A stretch of DNA of 64,000 nt from Rhabdophis nuchalis (taxonomy: Eukaryota; Chordata; Lepidosauria; Squamata; Natricidae). The translations under genes and the position numbers were made by a program. The stretch spans positions 145,259,503 through 145,323,502 of the forward strand of contig CM077645.1 of assembly GCA_039707465.1 (NCBI GenBank), in the 5' to 3' direction. Below are positions 44,201 to 54,029 of this stretch, piece after piece (positions within the stretch are counted from its first letter, which is position 1; each line of letters begins with the position of its first letter). Under the pieces are notes generated by a model, which was given only the letters and a program-made list of their open reading frames with translations, ran no database searches and was not told the origin of the DNA.

Positions 44201-44284
44201 AGCGATCGTACCGCAAAAGAAAATGTGTAAAAAAAAAATTTTGTGAGGAAAAAAATTTCCTTCCCTCAGCAATCCGAGCTCTGC

Positions 44285-44307
44285 CTGGCCCCAGCCCTCG
44301 TCGCCAG
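44285..44307 (-). promoter_or_regulatory. Candidate primer-binding site
   Basis: Immediately inside the 5' LTR the minus strand reads CTGGCGACGAGGGCTGG. TGG as the first bases after the LTR fits a tRNA 3'-CCA end. I do not assign the tRNA. Confidence 0.5.
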
Positions 44308-44643
44308 TGTTGGATTCTCTGCACGGTGGAGAATAGAGGGAGTCCGAGCCAGGTTTGCTCAAAAACACAGCCCTTTATTTTAGGCAAGCTTACAATAGAA
44401 GAATGGTTCAGTTAAAGAAATAGGCGGTAGACAGGGGCTCCCGCGCTTTGACAGCTCTTTATATTTGGAGCTGTCAAAGGGGGAGCCAATCAGGCTGCAG
44501 CAAGGGCCAGGCGCGCCTCAGCCAATCAGGCGCGTCTGTCAGTTGGCTGCCTTGCTACAGCCTGTTGCCAAGGCTCCAAAGGCAGCCTGGAAGACCTGCG
44601 GCCGGTCGTAAGTCGAGACCGGTCGCAGGTCGAGGATATAACA
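44308..44643 (-). repeat. 5' LTR of the Gypsy element
   Basis: 336 bp, TG...CA, differing from the other LTR by a single inserted C. It should contain the element promoter. 'tttatatttgg' and the poly(A)-like 'cctttatttta' (plus strand) are conserved in both. Confidence 0.97.
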
Positions 44644-44752
44644 AATACCATAGCTAATATCCACCTTGTATATGTTAGTACAATATGCTTTGTATATTCA
44701 TGTTTTCAGCCAACATAGTAGGTGCTAAGCTTTTTTCCATAAAATTATTGCG

Positions 44753-45365
44753 CAGGTAGTCCTTGATTTATGAGGGACTGGAATTTCCATTGCTAAGCAA
44801 TGCAGTCATAAAGTTAATCACATCATATGGCAATGGCAATCCCGGCAATCCCAGTTGCCATCATTAACCAAATACTGCAGAGGGTTGTTGGGTGAAACAA
44901 CCCAATTCCAAGTCAGTGGGGAAGCCAGCAGGAAGTTGAAAGTCCTTGTTCACTACAAGCTGGTTGGCAGGCAGGCTGATGCTGGGTGGGAGAGGTTAGA
45001 GGGGAGGCATAAGGAGGCTCAGGAAATTTGCATGGGGGATGTGTGATAGTGCAGTGGGTGTGTGGCAAGACTTGGAGAGAGTGCACAGAGGTGCAGCAAC
45101 CTGCAACTTTGTCAGCTGGCTTTTACATTGACATTCTCTGGAGCATGACAGGGAAGGTCATAAATAGCAGTCATGTGACTGTGGGCTGTTGCAATTGATC
45201 CTAAGTGCAAGCCAGTGACCAAGCGCACATATTGCAATCATGCGACTGCGGGAGGGAGTTCCCAGATTGACAGAACTCTGAGGACCTGTCATAAACACCA
45301 TTCATTCAGGGTTGTCATAACTTTGATCAGTTTCTGAAAGAATGGTCGTAAGATGAGGACTATCT
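44753..45365. mobile_element. TA-MITE (CAGGTAGTCC family), long variant
   Basis: It starts CAGGTAGTCCTTGATTTA and ends AAGATGAGGACTATCT. The interior has 'gtggggaagccagcagg' and 'cataaagttaatcacatc'. It is about 610 bp, longer than the 4126 copy. Confidence 0.7.
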
Positions 45366-45483
45366 ATAAAGAATACTTAGTCTGAACAATCTAGCATGTC
45401 AGATGCAGCAACATAAAGTAACTTGATTCTGTAAATTGGCTTGCTTTGGAGCAATTGCTATGGTTTACAACAGGAGTCTCCAG

Positions 45484-45734
45484 CAGAGGTGGTATTCAGC
45501 AGGTTCTGGCCAGTTCTGGAGATCCAGTAGTGGATTTTTTTTTTGTAATTCAGAGTACCAGTAAATACCACCTCTGACCCGTCCCATCTATTCTCTGCCT
45601 CCTGAGTCCCAGCTGATTGGGAGGGAATGGAGATTTTGCAGCAACCTTCCCCTGCCACCCCCACCAAGCCTTGCCACGTCCACCAAGCCATGCTCACAGA
45701 ACTGGTAGTAAAATCTTTTGAATCCTATCACCGG
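45484..45734. mobile_element. hAT MITE (CAGNGGTGGTATTCA family)
   Basis: It starts CAGAGGTGGTATTCAGC and ends GAATCCTATCACCGG. The interior matches 37252-37559. Confidence 0.8.
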
Positions 45735-45735
45735 T

Positions 45736-46781
45736 CTGCAGCCCCCAGTCTGCAGCCCGGTACTGGGCTGTTGCCCATTCAGAATTGGGCGCAGAAATGG
45801 TGGGTCAGTGTATGCATGAACGTGTGTGTGTGCGTGTGTGTATTTGTGTGAAGCTGCATTTGTGAAAGCATGCAAAACCATCCCCTCTTCTTCTTCACCA
45901 CCATCGCCGCCACTGCTACCACTAAGCCAGAAAGGTTGGAGATCACTGGTATACAGGACAATCTTAGGAGATTTTCTGGATTTAGACATTTCTTTTCCTG
46001 ACCAATGTGTTGTCTATACTGAGTGGCAGCGCTGTGCCAACATTTCAGGGGTGGTGGTGGAATCTATCTCAGTTTTTTGGAAGATACCGAAGTCCATACT
46101 TAAGACCGTCTGCATGATAAACTACCCCAAGGCAAGACTGCCTGACGTAGAGGTCAAGCAGGACTGTTCCTTTGGAGGGGCACTTTCTGGGAATTTCAGA
46201 ATAGTTCCTAGATAGCCAAGCCAAAAAGCATCCCTGAAGATTGCATGGATGCAGATTTCATGTGCTGAAGGGGTCTTTTTAATCACTGAACAACAGGTCT
46301 GCATACTTACACATAAATAAATTCAGTTTGTTACTTGCGGTTACTTATGCAGCTATAAATTTGAGCTATTGAATTTTTCTGAAAAAATTTATGTAGTTAA
46401 ACAATCATTAAAGTGTAGGCTATAGGGGAAGGTCCCTTAGTCAATGGAATTCTTTAGCAACATGTACCATGTTTTAAAGAGATCTTTAAAAATGTAGATA
46501 TATTATCCCTACATTTTAACAATTGGTGTATTACACATGCTATTAAGTAATAAGTGTGATACATGCGTAATTTTAAACAATTTTACTGTAGTTGGCTGAT
46601 ATTAAAAAACTTAGAAATGAAACAGCACTCTATGAATTTGTAATATTGATATTGTATATTTCATATTATAAGCCATCCTGGAAGATCTTGAAAAATAGCT
46701 AAGACACGCATGATTTTTAAAAAATGAAACACTTCACAAAACATTGAGTCCAACATTGCATGAAAGTCTGTATTTTCAATA
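45736..46781. other. Non-coding stretch
   Basis: 'ctgcagcccggtactgggc' and 'aaggttggagatcactgg' at 45737-45950 look like another degraded hAT. A (TG)n-like run lies at 45822-45848. The 129-codon ORF at 45826-46215 starts inside that low-complexity sequence and has no recognised domain. Confidence 0.4.
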
Positions 46782-47692
46782 CAGGTAGTTCTCAACTCAA
46801 GACCAGTTGCTTGGCAACTGTTCAAAGTTATGATGGATGTGAAAAAGAGGACTTATGATACGGATTCAAAATTCCAGTGGTGGGACCCCCCTCTGAGGTC
46901 AGATGAGCAAACTTTGGGCATTCAATGATACAGCCATATTTATGGTTGTTTGTGGTGTCCCGCAGTCAAGTGATTGTGTTTTTCAACAGTTTTGCTGAAA
47001 ACCAGCTCTTGCTTCTGGTTTTGTTGCAAAATTGCACCCATAGCAAACTGTTCTGACTCCCTCCTTAACACGACTAATCACTAAACTGACTGATATTTGG
47101 CAGCTTGCCCGGACTGACCTCGACTAGGCCTGAAGATTCTTAACAAAAGAATTTGACACACATAAAAGCTTTGACTCTTCAGATGAAGAGTCCTGCAAAC
47201 CTATTCTTCATAGAGGATTTCTTTTAAAGCCTCTTGGGAGGGGCCGGTCAATTAGGCAGCTGATACTCATTATCTCTTCCCATTGCGTCTTTCTGCTAAT
47301 TGACGTTGCCTCCTCTCGATCCTTCTTAGCCTGACATCAGGGACAAACTGGGTTTCCTTCTCCCCACTACACCAAGCCCCAGGTGCCTCCTGATGCCTAG
47401 CCGGGCTCTCTGCTCTCTCACTCTCGGCCTCCTCCTCTAGAGCAGACTCATAGGACTCCTCACTAGAGGAGTCCATCAGCAGCTCATCCGGAGCCAGCTG
47501 GGCCACAACAGCAAACCATCGGTTTGCTTAATGACCATGGCATTCACTTTACAACTGCTACAATTTGCTTTATAACTACTGCATTTGCTTAACGACCACC
47601 TCAAAAATTGTAAAATTGGATCGGTCATGTGACCTGTTTTACAACCATCAGGGCAGGCTCCATTGTGGTTGTATGTCGAGATCTGCCTTCTG
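46782..47692. mobile_element. TA-MITE split by a solo LTR
   Basis: It starts CAGGTAGTTCTCAACTCAAG after TA (46780-46781) and ends GATCTGCCTTCTG before TA (47693-47694). The two halves join across the LTR insertion at 47049-47510. Confidence 0.75.
47049..47510 (-). mobile_element. Solo LTR (Gypsy/ERV-like) with terminal ORF
   Basis: It begins TGTTCTGACTCCC and ends GGCCACAACA (TG...CA), with perfect 6-bp flanking repeats gcaaac (47043-47048 and 47511-47516). On the minus strand an ORF at 47270-47506 (MAQLAPDELLMDSSSEESYE start, acidic, then basic RRQRQLAERR) opens at the LTR start, as when pol reads into a 3' LTR. A TATA-like 'ctttaaaag' lies downstream of the stop. No internal region remains, implying LTR-LTR recombination. 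Confidence 0.82.
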
Positions 47693-47699
47693 TATTGTT

Positions 47700-49285
47700 T
47701 CTCAGGCATATAACTTGGCTCCAGCCTAACACTAATCTGGAGAAATTTACATTTGATTGCATGTCAACACAGTATGGTTAATTGGCTTCCTGGTTCATGA
47801 AATTAACTTAAAACAATATGAAAGGTAGCATGGATGCATTTTATATAGCTAATGACAATTTGCTAGAAAGAGGATTCATACACAGGCCTCCGCATCTGTG
47901 CTTGTCTATCAAAAGAAAGTTATGTTCCTTGCATTTCTTGTGGCTTGGCATCCGTTTCCTGTTACATATCATGCTTGCTATGTGTTAGCCACTTGTTTGC
48001 TGAGTAAAAATAAGATAAAGGAATTCGTTAATTAGTCTCCTCAGAACGGGATGTTTCTCTCTAATTATGCGAGCACTTAATTATGTTTTGTTTTCTGCTC
48101 ACACCAAAAAACTCTTTCTTTTTAACGTCAGCTAAAGTTTAACTTGGTCCCATAACATTGCATTCTAATTTTGTGCTCTACAAGTACAGCTTTTCTAACT
48201 GTAACATTATCTGATTTACATGAAGTGCATAGGAATTAAATTCAGTTATTTCAACTTTTACAAATGTTTTTTTCCCCTGAGACTGGCATCCTAAAAATGT
48301 CAGTTGAGTATGTGATGAGAAACTAGGTGAGTTGTTCATGTAGCTTTTACTAGTGAAACTGTTGCTGTTGAAATTAAGTCATGTGGAAAGTCAGTGATTT
48401 GTAGCTTCTTCAGCTCTATCAAGCACTAGATAACTTGTGATCTGTTGGGTCATTGTTTCAGAGATATTTCCTCACACAAATAGAGAAATAGAATGACCAG
48501 AGAAGGGAAAACAATCAGTGGGAGCAGGAGCTTAGCCCTTCCTTCCTTCCTTCCTTCCTTCCTTCCTTCCTTCCTTCCCTCCTTCCCTCCTTCCCTTTCC
48601 CTTTCCCTTTCCCTTTCCTTTAAGCAAGAAAGTGGCTCCCTCCCTCCCTCCCTCCCTCCTTTCTTCCCTCCCTCCCTCCCTTTTTTTTCTGGGGGAAAAA
48701 AAACTGAGCATGCTGTCATCTGATGATCTCTCCTCCATCCACCCACCCACCATCCATCACTCCAGTGTATGGAAAAACAGTGAATTTAGTTGGACAAATG
48801 TGGATAAGTGCAAAGCAACTATTATAGCTGGATTAGATAGGAGCCCAGAGCAGGCTATATTTAGAAGCTTTATTTGTCTATAAAGCACTGGTGAAAAATA
48901 AAGTATAGGAAATCAAAAGCTACTAACAGCCAATTTCATTGGGCACATCTCCCATTCCCTTTCTGAATATAGCCATCAAGCATTTACCTGTAGTACTGGA
49001 TGTCTTCCTGCCAGGGATCTGAGCAGTTCAAAACATTAAGATTACAGTGACCTCCAGTGGTGAGGAAATATATAAAAAGAAAATGATCTACCATTCCTCA
49101 AAGCTCAACCCTGAATAATAAAACCCCTTTTTTTGGGTCCTTGTTCATTAGAAAGCATCACAGTTACAATGATAAGTAAATAAATCCCCCATCGTAGCTT
49201 TGGGAACCATAAAGGTATTACTATATACACCGTCTCAGAATGTACATCATCTATCTTGTTAAGTGCAAGGTGCTTCCAGCCCAGC
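47700..49285. other. Non-coding stretch with one microsatellite
   Basis: AT-rich single-copy-looking sequence surrounds the (CCTT)n tract at 48536-48684. No exon was supported. Confidence 0.4.
48536..48684. repeat. (CCTT)n / (CCCTTT)n / (CCCT)n compound microsatellite
   Basis: About 150 bp of pure pyrimidine tract changes its unit from CCTT to CCCTTT to CCCT. Long ORFs on both strands (PSFLPSF... and EGRKEGRKEG...) are translations of the repeat only. Confidence 0.97.
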
Positions 49286-49289
49286 ATTA

Positions 49290-49584
49290 AAGGTAAAGGT
49301 AAAGGTTCCCTCACACATATGTGCTAGGCGTTCCTGACTCTAGGACGCAGTGCTCATCTCTGTTTCAAAGCCAAAGAGCCAGCGCTGTCTGAAGACATTT
49401 CCGTGGTCATGTGGCCAGCATGACTAAATGCCAAAGGTGCATGGAACCTTCCCACCAAAGGTGGTTCCTATTTTTCTACTTGCATTTTTATATGGTTTCG
49501 AACTGCTAGGTTGGCAGAAGCTGCGACAAGTAATGGGAAGTCACTCCGTGACTCAGAGTCTTAGTCTCTGAGCCACCACGTCCC
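49290..49584 (-). mobile_element. Sauria SINE, antisense
   Basis: On the minus strand it begins with the tRNA-like head GGGACGTGGTGGCTCAGAG and continues through 'aacctagcagttcgaaacc' and 'catgaccacggaaatgtc'. It ends in the Bov-B-type 'aacctttacctttacc' tail. This family is restricted to squamates and supports the taxonomic call. The B-box/GGTTCGAATC segment is deleted in this copy. Confidence 0.9.
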
Positions 49585-49756
49585 TTCAGTTTCCCAGAAT
49601 TACACCAGAGCAATATGGAAAACATAAATGATAGCTCCTATTCAGTAAAGATAATGGTTCCACAAGGCTGAGCTCCCAGTGTCTGCCTTTCATTAGGCTA
49701 TTTTTTTTTTAGGGAAGTGATTGTTCTTGCCAATCTTTTATGCTGTTGCTGGCATA

Positions 49757-49867
49757 ATTCTGCACATGCACAGAACAATATTAAGTCAATTGCGCATGCG
49801 CCAGCAATCCATAGCCGGCACGTGTACACAGCAAACCAGTACCAACTGGTATAGGAACCCACCCCTG
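49757..49867. mobile_element. hAT MITE fragment (CAGTGGTGGGTT family)
   Basis: 'ttgcgcatgcgccagc' and the end 'ggaacccacccctg' match the family at 63010-63268. The left end is missing. Confidence 0.5.
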
Positions 49868-50374
49868 GGTAGAACGCCTAGTTGGCTTATTCTGGGAGTT
49901 GCAGGCAGGGCACCACTGAATACTGGGAGGAAGATTTGAAGATTTCTTATGGAATCTGCAGAATCCAAGACAGGCATGAGAGCTGTGCACCCCATTATAG
50001 CCCACTATCCAAATAGGGCAAACCCCGCTTAGATTTCTGGATCAGTCCATGTTCACTATGTCCCTGCAATGTACGCTGATCAAGAGACAATACAGGGGGG
50101 GAAATCAGCACTAGAGCTAAGTGTGGTGGCAAATTGTAGTGAATATGCCAATCAAAACTGACTTTCAATTTTTGTGACCATCTGCATGCTGAAGATTGTG
50201 ATTATTCTTGGGGGTGCAACTTTTAGGATTTAGGAAGAAATGGGGAGAAATAATTCAGCCAGATTTAAAGGACAAGAAATTTTGGTCAGTTCATGTGAAT
50301 GGACTAGCCAATTTGGTCTGGTCTCAATTCTCCAACTAATTTAATCTAGGTTTTTATTTGACACTGCTATGCCT

Positions 50375-50605
50375 ATTTATTTATTATTATACTTTTATCT
50401 CATCTTTACTTTTGGTCAGCTTAAGGTAACACACATAACTAGTGTTCCTGCTTCCTATTTCTCCCACAGCCTTCAATGAGAGAAAGTAAATGGTGTAAAA
50501 TCATCCAGCCCTTTAAGCTTTCATGCTTAAGGGGTGTAGAACTCATGTCTCTTGATGTCTAATCCAGCACCGTGACCATTACACCAAACTAGCTTTCAAT
50601 ACCTT
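50375..50605 (-). mobile_element. Old tRNA-derived SINE, antisense
   Basis: The right end 'agcaccgtgaccattacacc' followed by aaactagct, with 'gaactcatgtctcttgatg' before it, reads on the minus strand like a tRNA head (box A 'tggtgtaatggtcacgg', box B region 'gacatgagttc'). The left part is an AT-rich tail. Confidence 0.55.
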
Positions 50606-50947
50606 GCATAAAACAATGTGGATGGTGCACATGTTTGTCAGTAATCCTGGGATAATTTCTGAGTATTCTAATATTATATCAGTTCTCTTTTTCTTTATAC
50701 AGTATATTGCTAATAATTACAAGGGCTTATACAGTAGTTCACTGCATTTAGAATCAAAGTGCATTTAGACCAGTGGTAGTCAGCCTGGTCCCTACCGCCC
50801 ACTAGTGGGCATTCCAGCTTTCATGGTGGGCAGTAGGGATTTTATCCGATACTGAAGCACTTTCCTTTTTTCAATTTAATTGACTTCCCTACTTTATAAA
50901 TCACCATTACTGTGGAGCCAGTGGGCGGTTAGAATTTTTTTACTATT

Positions 50948-52073
50948 GGCTCAAGAAACAGCACTGACAAGTTTAGAACAAAGGATGGCTTCTCTTGAAA
51001 CTGTTATACAAACTTTGGTACAAGAAATTCAGGCCCAGAGGGCAGAAAACATCAATTTCAAGAAGGAGTTATTGGACACACGGAAGCAAGTGCTGGAAAA
51101 TACACAGAAGAATGAAGAACTGGAAGGGGGGTTGGCGGGGGTTAAGGGAGAGATTAAAAATGTTACTAAAGAGGTTGAGGAAACAACTGGGCATGTGTCT
51201 AGGATTGATATGGAAAGAATGACATATTTTTTGAGATTTCAGAATGTTCTTGAGGAATCTGGTGAATGCCTCCCTGATCTTATGAGCAAGATTTTAGCAG
51301 ACTATTTACAAAAACCTAAGGATGAGATCAGGGGGGACATTGACTTAGCCTATAGAATTAACTCAGCATATGCCAGGATAAATGAAGTGCCTAGAGAGAT
51401 ACATGTGAAATTTGTTAGAAGGTCAACCAGAGAGGAAATCCTGAAACTCCAGAGAGAAAGTCCATTAATCTACCAACAAAAAACGGTTGCTATCTTGAAG
51501 CAGATCCCTAGAAAGATTAGAGATGCAAGAAGGAAATTTTCCTTCTTGTCTAAAACATTGTTTGATCATGGGATTTGGTTCAAGTGGGTGACACCCGAAG
51601 GGATGCTGGTGTTCTGGGATGGAGGAAGAGTGAGGATTAAAACAATTGCTGAGGCGGAAGCCTTTCTTAAAAAACATTCCTCTATCCTGGGGGAAGATCC
51701 AGGGGGGACGGAGGGGGCCATGGCCCCGCCTACTGGGGGCCTGGAAGGAGAAAAAGAAGATTCAATTGCCAAGAGACTTAGATCAAAAAAATAACTTTGC
51801 CTTGACTTTTTTTTTTGAACAACTTTGCATAATATTTGGATTTGGATTTTTTGTAAAAGACTGACAGTATAGAAATGAGAATTTAGATATATGTACACGC
51901 TTTCACTTTGTAGTGTGATGAAAAATGTTTTTTTTAATTGTTATTAATGTATTTGGAGGTCCCGGAAGAGCCGACGACTTCGATGTGAATGCTCTCAAAA
52001 TTTCTTTGTATCCCTTACCTTATCCTATAGAAAAAATGTAAAACCAATAAAACTTTTTCAATATAAAAAAAAA
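50948..52073 (+). mobile_element. HAL1-like (half-L1) retroposon: L1 ORF1 + 3' UTR + poly(A), copy A
   Basis: 1126 bp inserted in a hAT with a perfect 17-bp TSD (agaatttttttactatt at 50931-50947 and 52074-52090). This is the length expected from target-primed reverse transcription. Contents: 5'-truncated L1 ORF1 to 51794, then about 280 bp of UTR ending 'gtaaaaccaataaaact', 'ttcaatat' and A10. No ORF2 (endonuclease/RT) lies between ORF1 and the tail. Copies B (52251-52629), C (19404-19695) and D (26010-26080) share the end. Confidence 0.88.
50949..51794 (+). CDS. L1 ORF1 protein (Transposase_22 type), N-terminally truncated
   Basis: About 281 codons, no internal stop. Residues 1-95 are a heptad-rich coiled coil (SLEQRMASLETVIQTLV, NEELEGGLAGVKGEI, VEETTGHVSRID), the trimerisation domain. 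About 97-180 are an RRM-like segment (YFLRFQNVLEESG, EIHVKFVRRSTREEIL). About 185-260 are the C-terminal nucleic-acid-binding domain (ILKQIPRKIRDARRKFSFL, WFKWVTPEGMLVFW). A Gly/Pro/Glu tail ends in the basic IAKRLRSKK. The family forms the L1 RNP as an RNA chaperone. The N-terminal disordered region is missing owing to 5' truncation. The frame being open suggests a recent insertion. Confidence 0.88.
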   Translation, partial: AQETALTSLEQRMASLETVIQTLVQEIQAQRAENINFKKELLDTRKQVLENTQKNEELEGGLAGVKGEIKNVTKEVEETTGHVSRIDMERMTYFLRFQNVLEESGECLPDLMSKILADYLQKPKDEIRGDIDLAYRINSAYARINEVPREIHVKFVRRSTREEILKLQRESPLIYQQKTVAILKQIPRKIRDARRKFSFLSKTLFDHGIWFKWVTPEGMLVFWDGGRVRIKTIAEAEAFLKKHSSILGEDPGGTEGAMAPPTGGLEGEKEDSIAKRLRSKK

Positions 52074-52148
52074 AGAATTTTTTTACTATTAACAGAGATA
52101 CAAAAGTGGGCAGTAGGTATAAAAAGGTTGACTACCTCTTACTTAGAC

Positions 52149-52771
52149 CAATGGTTTCCAGTGTGGGGCCCAGGCACCACAGGGGGAATTTGATTTTTAA
52201 CGGGCAATTTGAACCTTGTTTAAACCAACTTAATGGCCTTTTAGGCTTCTTTTTTTATATTGAAAAAGTTTTATTGGTTTTACAATTTTTTATATAGGGT
52301 AGGGTAAGGGATACAAAGAAATTTTGAGAGTATTCACGTCAAAGTCGTCGGCCCTTCCGGGGCCTCAAAATACATCAATAACAATAAAAGAAAAAATTAT
52401 TATCTTAACACTACAAAGTGAAAGCAAGTACATATACCTAAGTTCTCAGTTCTATACTGTCAGACATTTACAAAAAATCCAAATACAAATATTATGCAAA
52501 ATTAATCAGAAAAAATCAAGGCAAAGGTTTTTTTTTTTTTGATCTAAGTCTCTTGGCAATTGAAAGAGAAACAAAGCGGCGAGCGAGCGCTAGGCTCGCC
52601 CGTCGCCGCAGGAGCCGGAACCGGAAGCCGCCTTTTAGGCTTCTGTGGATGAGTAGAGTTCACTTTTTGTCTAAAGTAAGAATTATATGTCACAGGGAGG
52701 TGGGCATCAGGATTTTAAAAATGCTTAGTGGGGGGGGGGGGACATGGCCAAAAAAAGGTTGGGAACCACTG
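52149..52771. mobile_element. Second hAT element carrying a reduced HAL1-like retroposon
   Basis: It starts CAATGGTTTCCAGTGTGG and ends GGTTGGGAACCACTG, with TSDs acttagac (52141-52148) and atttagac (52772-52779). Its target is the same 8-mer used by the neighbouring hAT. Confidence 0.82.
52251..52629 (-). mobile_element. Mini HAL1-like retroposon (GC-rich head + ORF1 end + tail), copy B
   Basis: 379 bp with a 15-bp TSD gccttttaggcttct (52236-52250 and 52630-52644). Read on the minus strand it has a GC-rich head of about 70 bp (GGCTTCCGGTTCCGG ... CTCGCTCGCCGC). It joins at 'ttcaattgccaagagac' to the last ORF1 codons (IAKRLRS), then to the whole 3' UTR of copy A at high identity, ending in poly(A). 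Essentially the entire ORF1 is deleted, giving a SINE-sized element. Confidence 0.85.
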
Positions 52772-52779
52772 ATTTAGAC

Positions 52780-53722
52780 TTAAAATTCTTGAATTTGATT
52801 TTAAGACAATCTATATTTTCCTAACCTTATAACCTGTAAATGTTTGGGAATATGCTTTTATATTTGCATAAAACAGAAATGTTTCACAATCAAATAATAA
52901 AAATGAACATATGGATCTCCCACTTTTCTTTGGCTAAGTACAAAATACCAGTTAAATTTCTCATTAAGTCCCCTTAAGGAATTCCCAGAGATCATACCCT
53001 TATACAAATTAATTAAAAAAACAGTGTTAATGTCCAATTAAGCACTTTGGGGAGGCATCTACAAATAGCTCATCTATTTTTCAGAACTGCAAAGCAGAGA
53101 AAACGTGACTTCACAGGTGCCAAGTGAAAAAGGTGGTAGGTCCAGCTTTGGTTGGGCTAAGCATGTGCTTTTTCCTTGTAAGGTTTTCTGCAGTTGTAAC
53201 CCAGACATCAGGTTTCATAGCCATGTGAGAGATAATGGATCTTTGACAAGAAGTTGACAACATTTGTGCATCATGGAAATTTAAAATCCTGTAGATGCCA
53301 AAAAAGTAGCAGGTGCTGTTGAAATGAAAGCTCTAGCTAGTGACTCAGAAAGTGGAGATGTAAAGTCTAGTTCATTTTTACACGATGGCATTCAGATGAA
53401 GTAACTTTTGGATCCTAATCCCACTCTGTGATTTTTAACAGTGTTGTTTTCTTTCAAATATAGAAACATAATAAGTTAAACTATATTAAAAAGAATGTGT
53501 AGATAATTATTTTACATAATCTTATTCTTCAAAAACTATCTCCAAAAGTATGATTTGGGGAAAATTCTATGAAGGTCTGGTTTACGGAATATTAGATACT
53601 GAACTTACTGCTTTTTAAAAAAAAAAATCATATTTCTATGGGCTAAGTATAGATTTAGGACGAAGTATAGCATTTGGAGGCAGCTATTTTTCCTATTTTG
53701 GATTGTGGCGGATCTTCATTAC
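52780..53722. other. Non-coding stretch
   Basis: AT-rich with no exon or element that I can support. Confidence 0.35.
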
Positions 53723-53723
53723 C

Positions 53724-53979
53724 GTGTTTCCCCAAAAACAAGGCGGGGTCTTATTTTCTTTTGACCCTTGAAATAAGCACTCGGCCTTATTTTCGGGGAG
53801 GTCTGGTCTTATTACTTTTGAGATGCAGGAGGCGGTGAGCGTGGTCACCTCATGGCTGCTGCTGTGTTGCAATATTTTCAGGGAGGGCTTATTTTCAGGG
53901 GAGGGTTTATTTTACCGCATGTGCTCAAAAGCTCGATTGGGCTTATTATCCGGGGAGGTCTTATTTGGGGGGAAACAAG
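53724..53979. mobile_element. TA-flanked MITE ('CCGTGTTTCCCC' family)
   Basis: It starts CCGTGTTTCCCCAAAAACAAG and ends GGGGGGAAACAAGG, with TA on both sides. The interior contains repeated 'aggtcttatt' and 'ttattttcgggg' motifs. It is a known dispersed amniote-type repeat. Confidence 0.7.
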
Positions 53980-54029
53980 GTATATAGTTACATAGTAAAA
54001 AGTTTGTTCCACTGAAGATGTAAATGACA

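Larger units (their letters stand above)
39578..44643 (-). mobile_element. Ty3/Gypsy LTR retrotransposon, young, nearly intact
   Basis: A complete element of 5066 bp in minus orientation is flanked by perfect 5-bp TSDs aatac (39573-39577 and 44644-44648). The LTRs are 335 and 336 bp. The internal region runs PBS, gag, protease, RT, RNase H, integrase, polypurine tract. Domain order RT-RH-IN places it in Metaviridae/Gypsy rather than Copia. Base composition is far GC-richer than the flanks. Confidence 0.97.
50771..52140. mobile_element. hAT MITE (CAGTGGTAGTCAACC family) carrying a retroposon
   Basis: It starts CAGTGGTAGTCAGCCTGG and ends GGTTGACTACCTCTT, with TSDs atttagac (50763-50770) and acttagac (52141-52148). 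It is the same family as 112-338, and its interior is interrupted by the L1-type element at 50948-52073. Confidence 0.88.

Noticed and set aside
40539..44230. Plus-strand ORFs of 60-191 codons opposite the Gypsy pol
   Set aside because: They are shadows of the GC-rich polyprotein on the other strand; codon structure and motifs are on the minus strand only.
45826..46215. 129-codon plus-strand ORF
   Set aside because: It begins in a TG-rich run, has no recognised domain, no acceptor/donor pair and no conservation argument available.
48450..48753. 98- and 76-codon ORFs on both strands (EGRKEGRKEG..., PSFLPSF...)
   Set aside because: They are translations of the pyrimidine microsatellite and have no independent coding evidence.
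49290..49584. Possible tRNA gene in the tRNA-like head
   Set aside because: The head is part of a Sauria SINE and lacks the B-box, and it cannot fold as a full tRNA.
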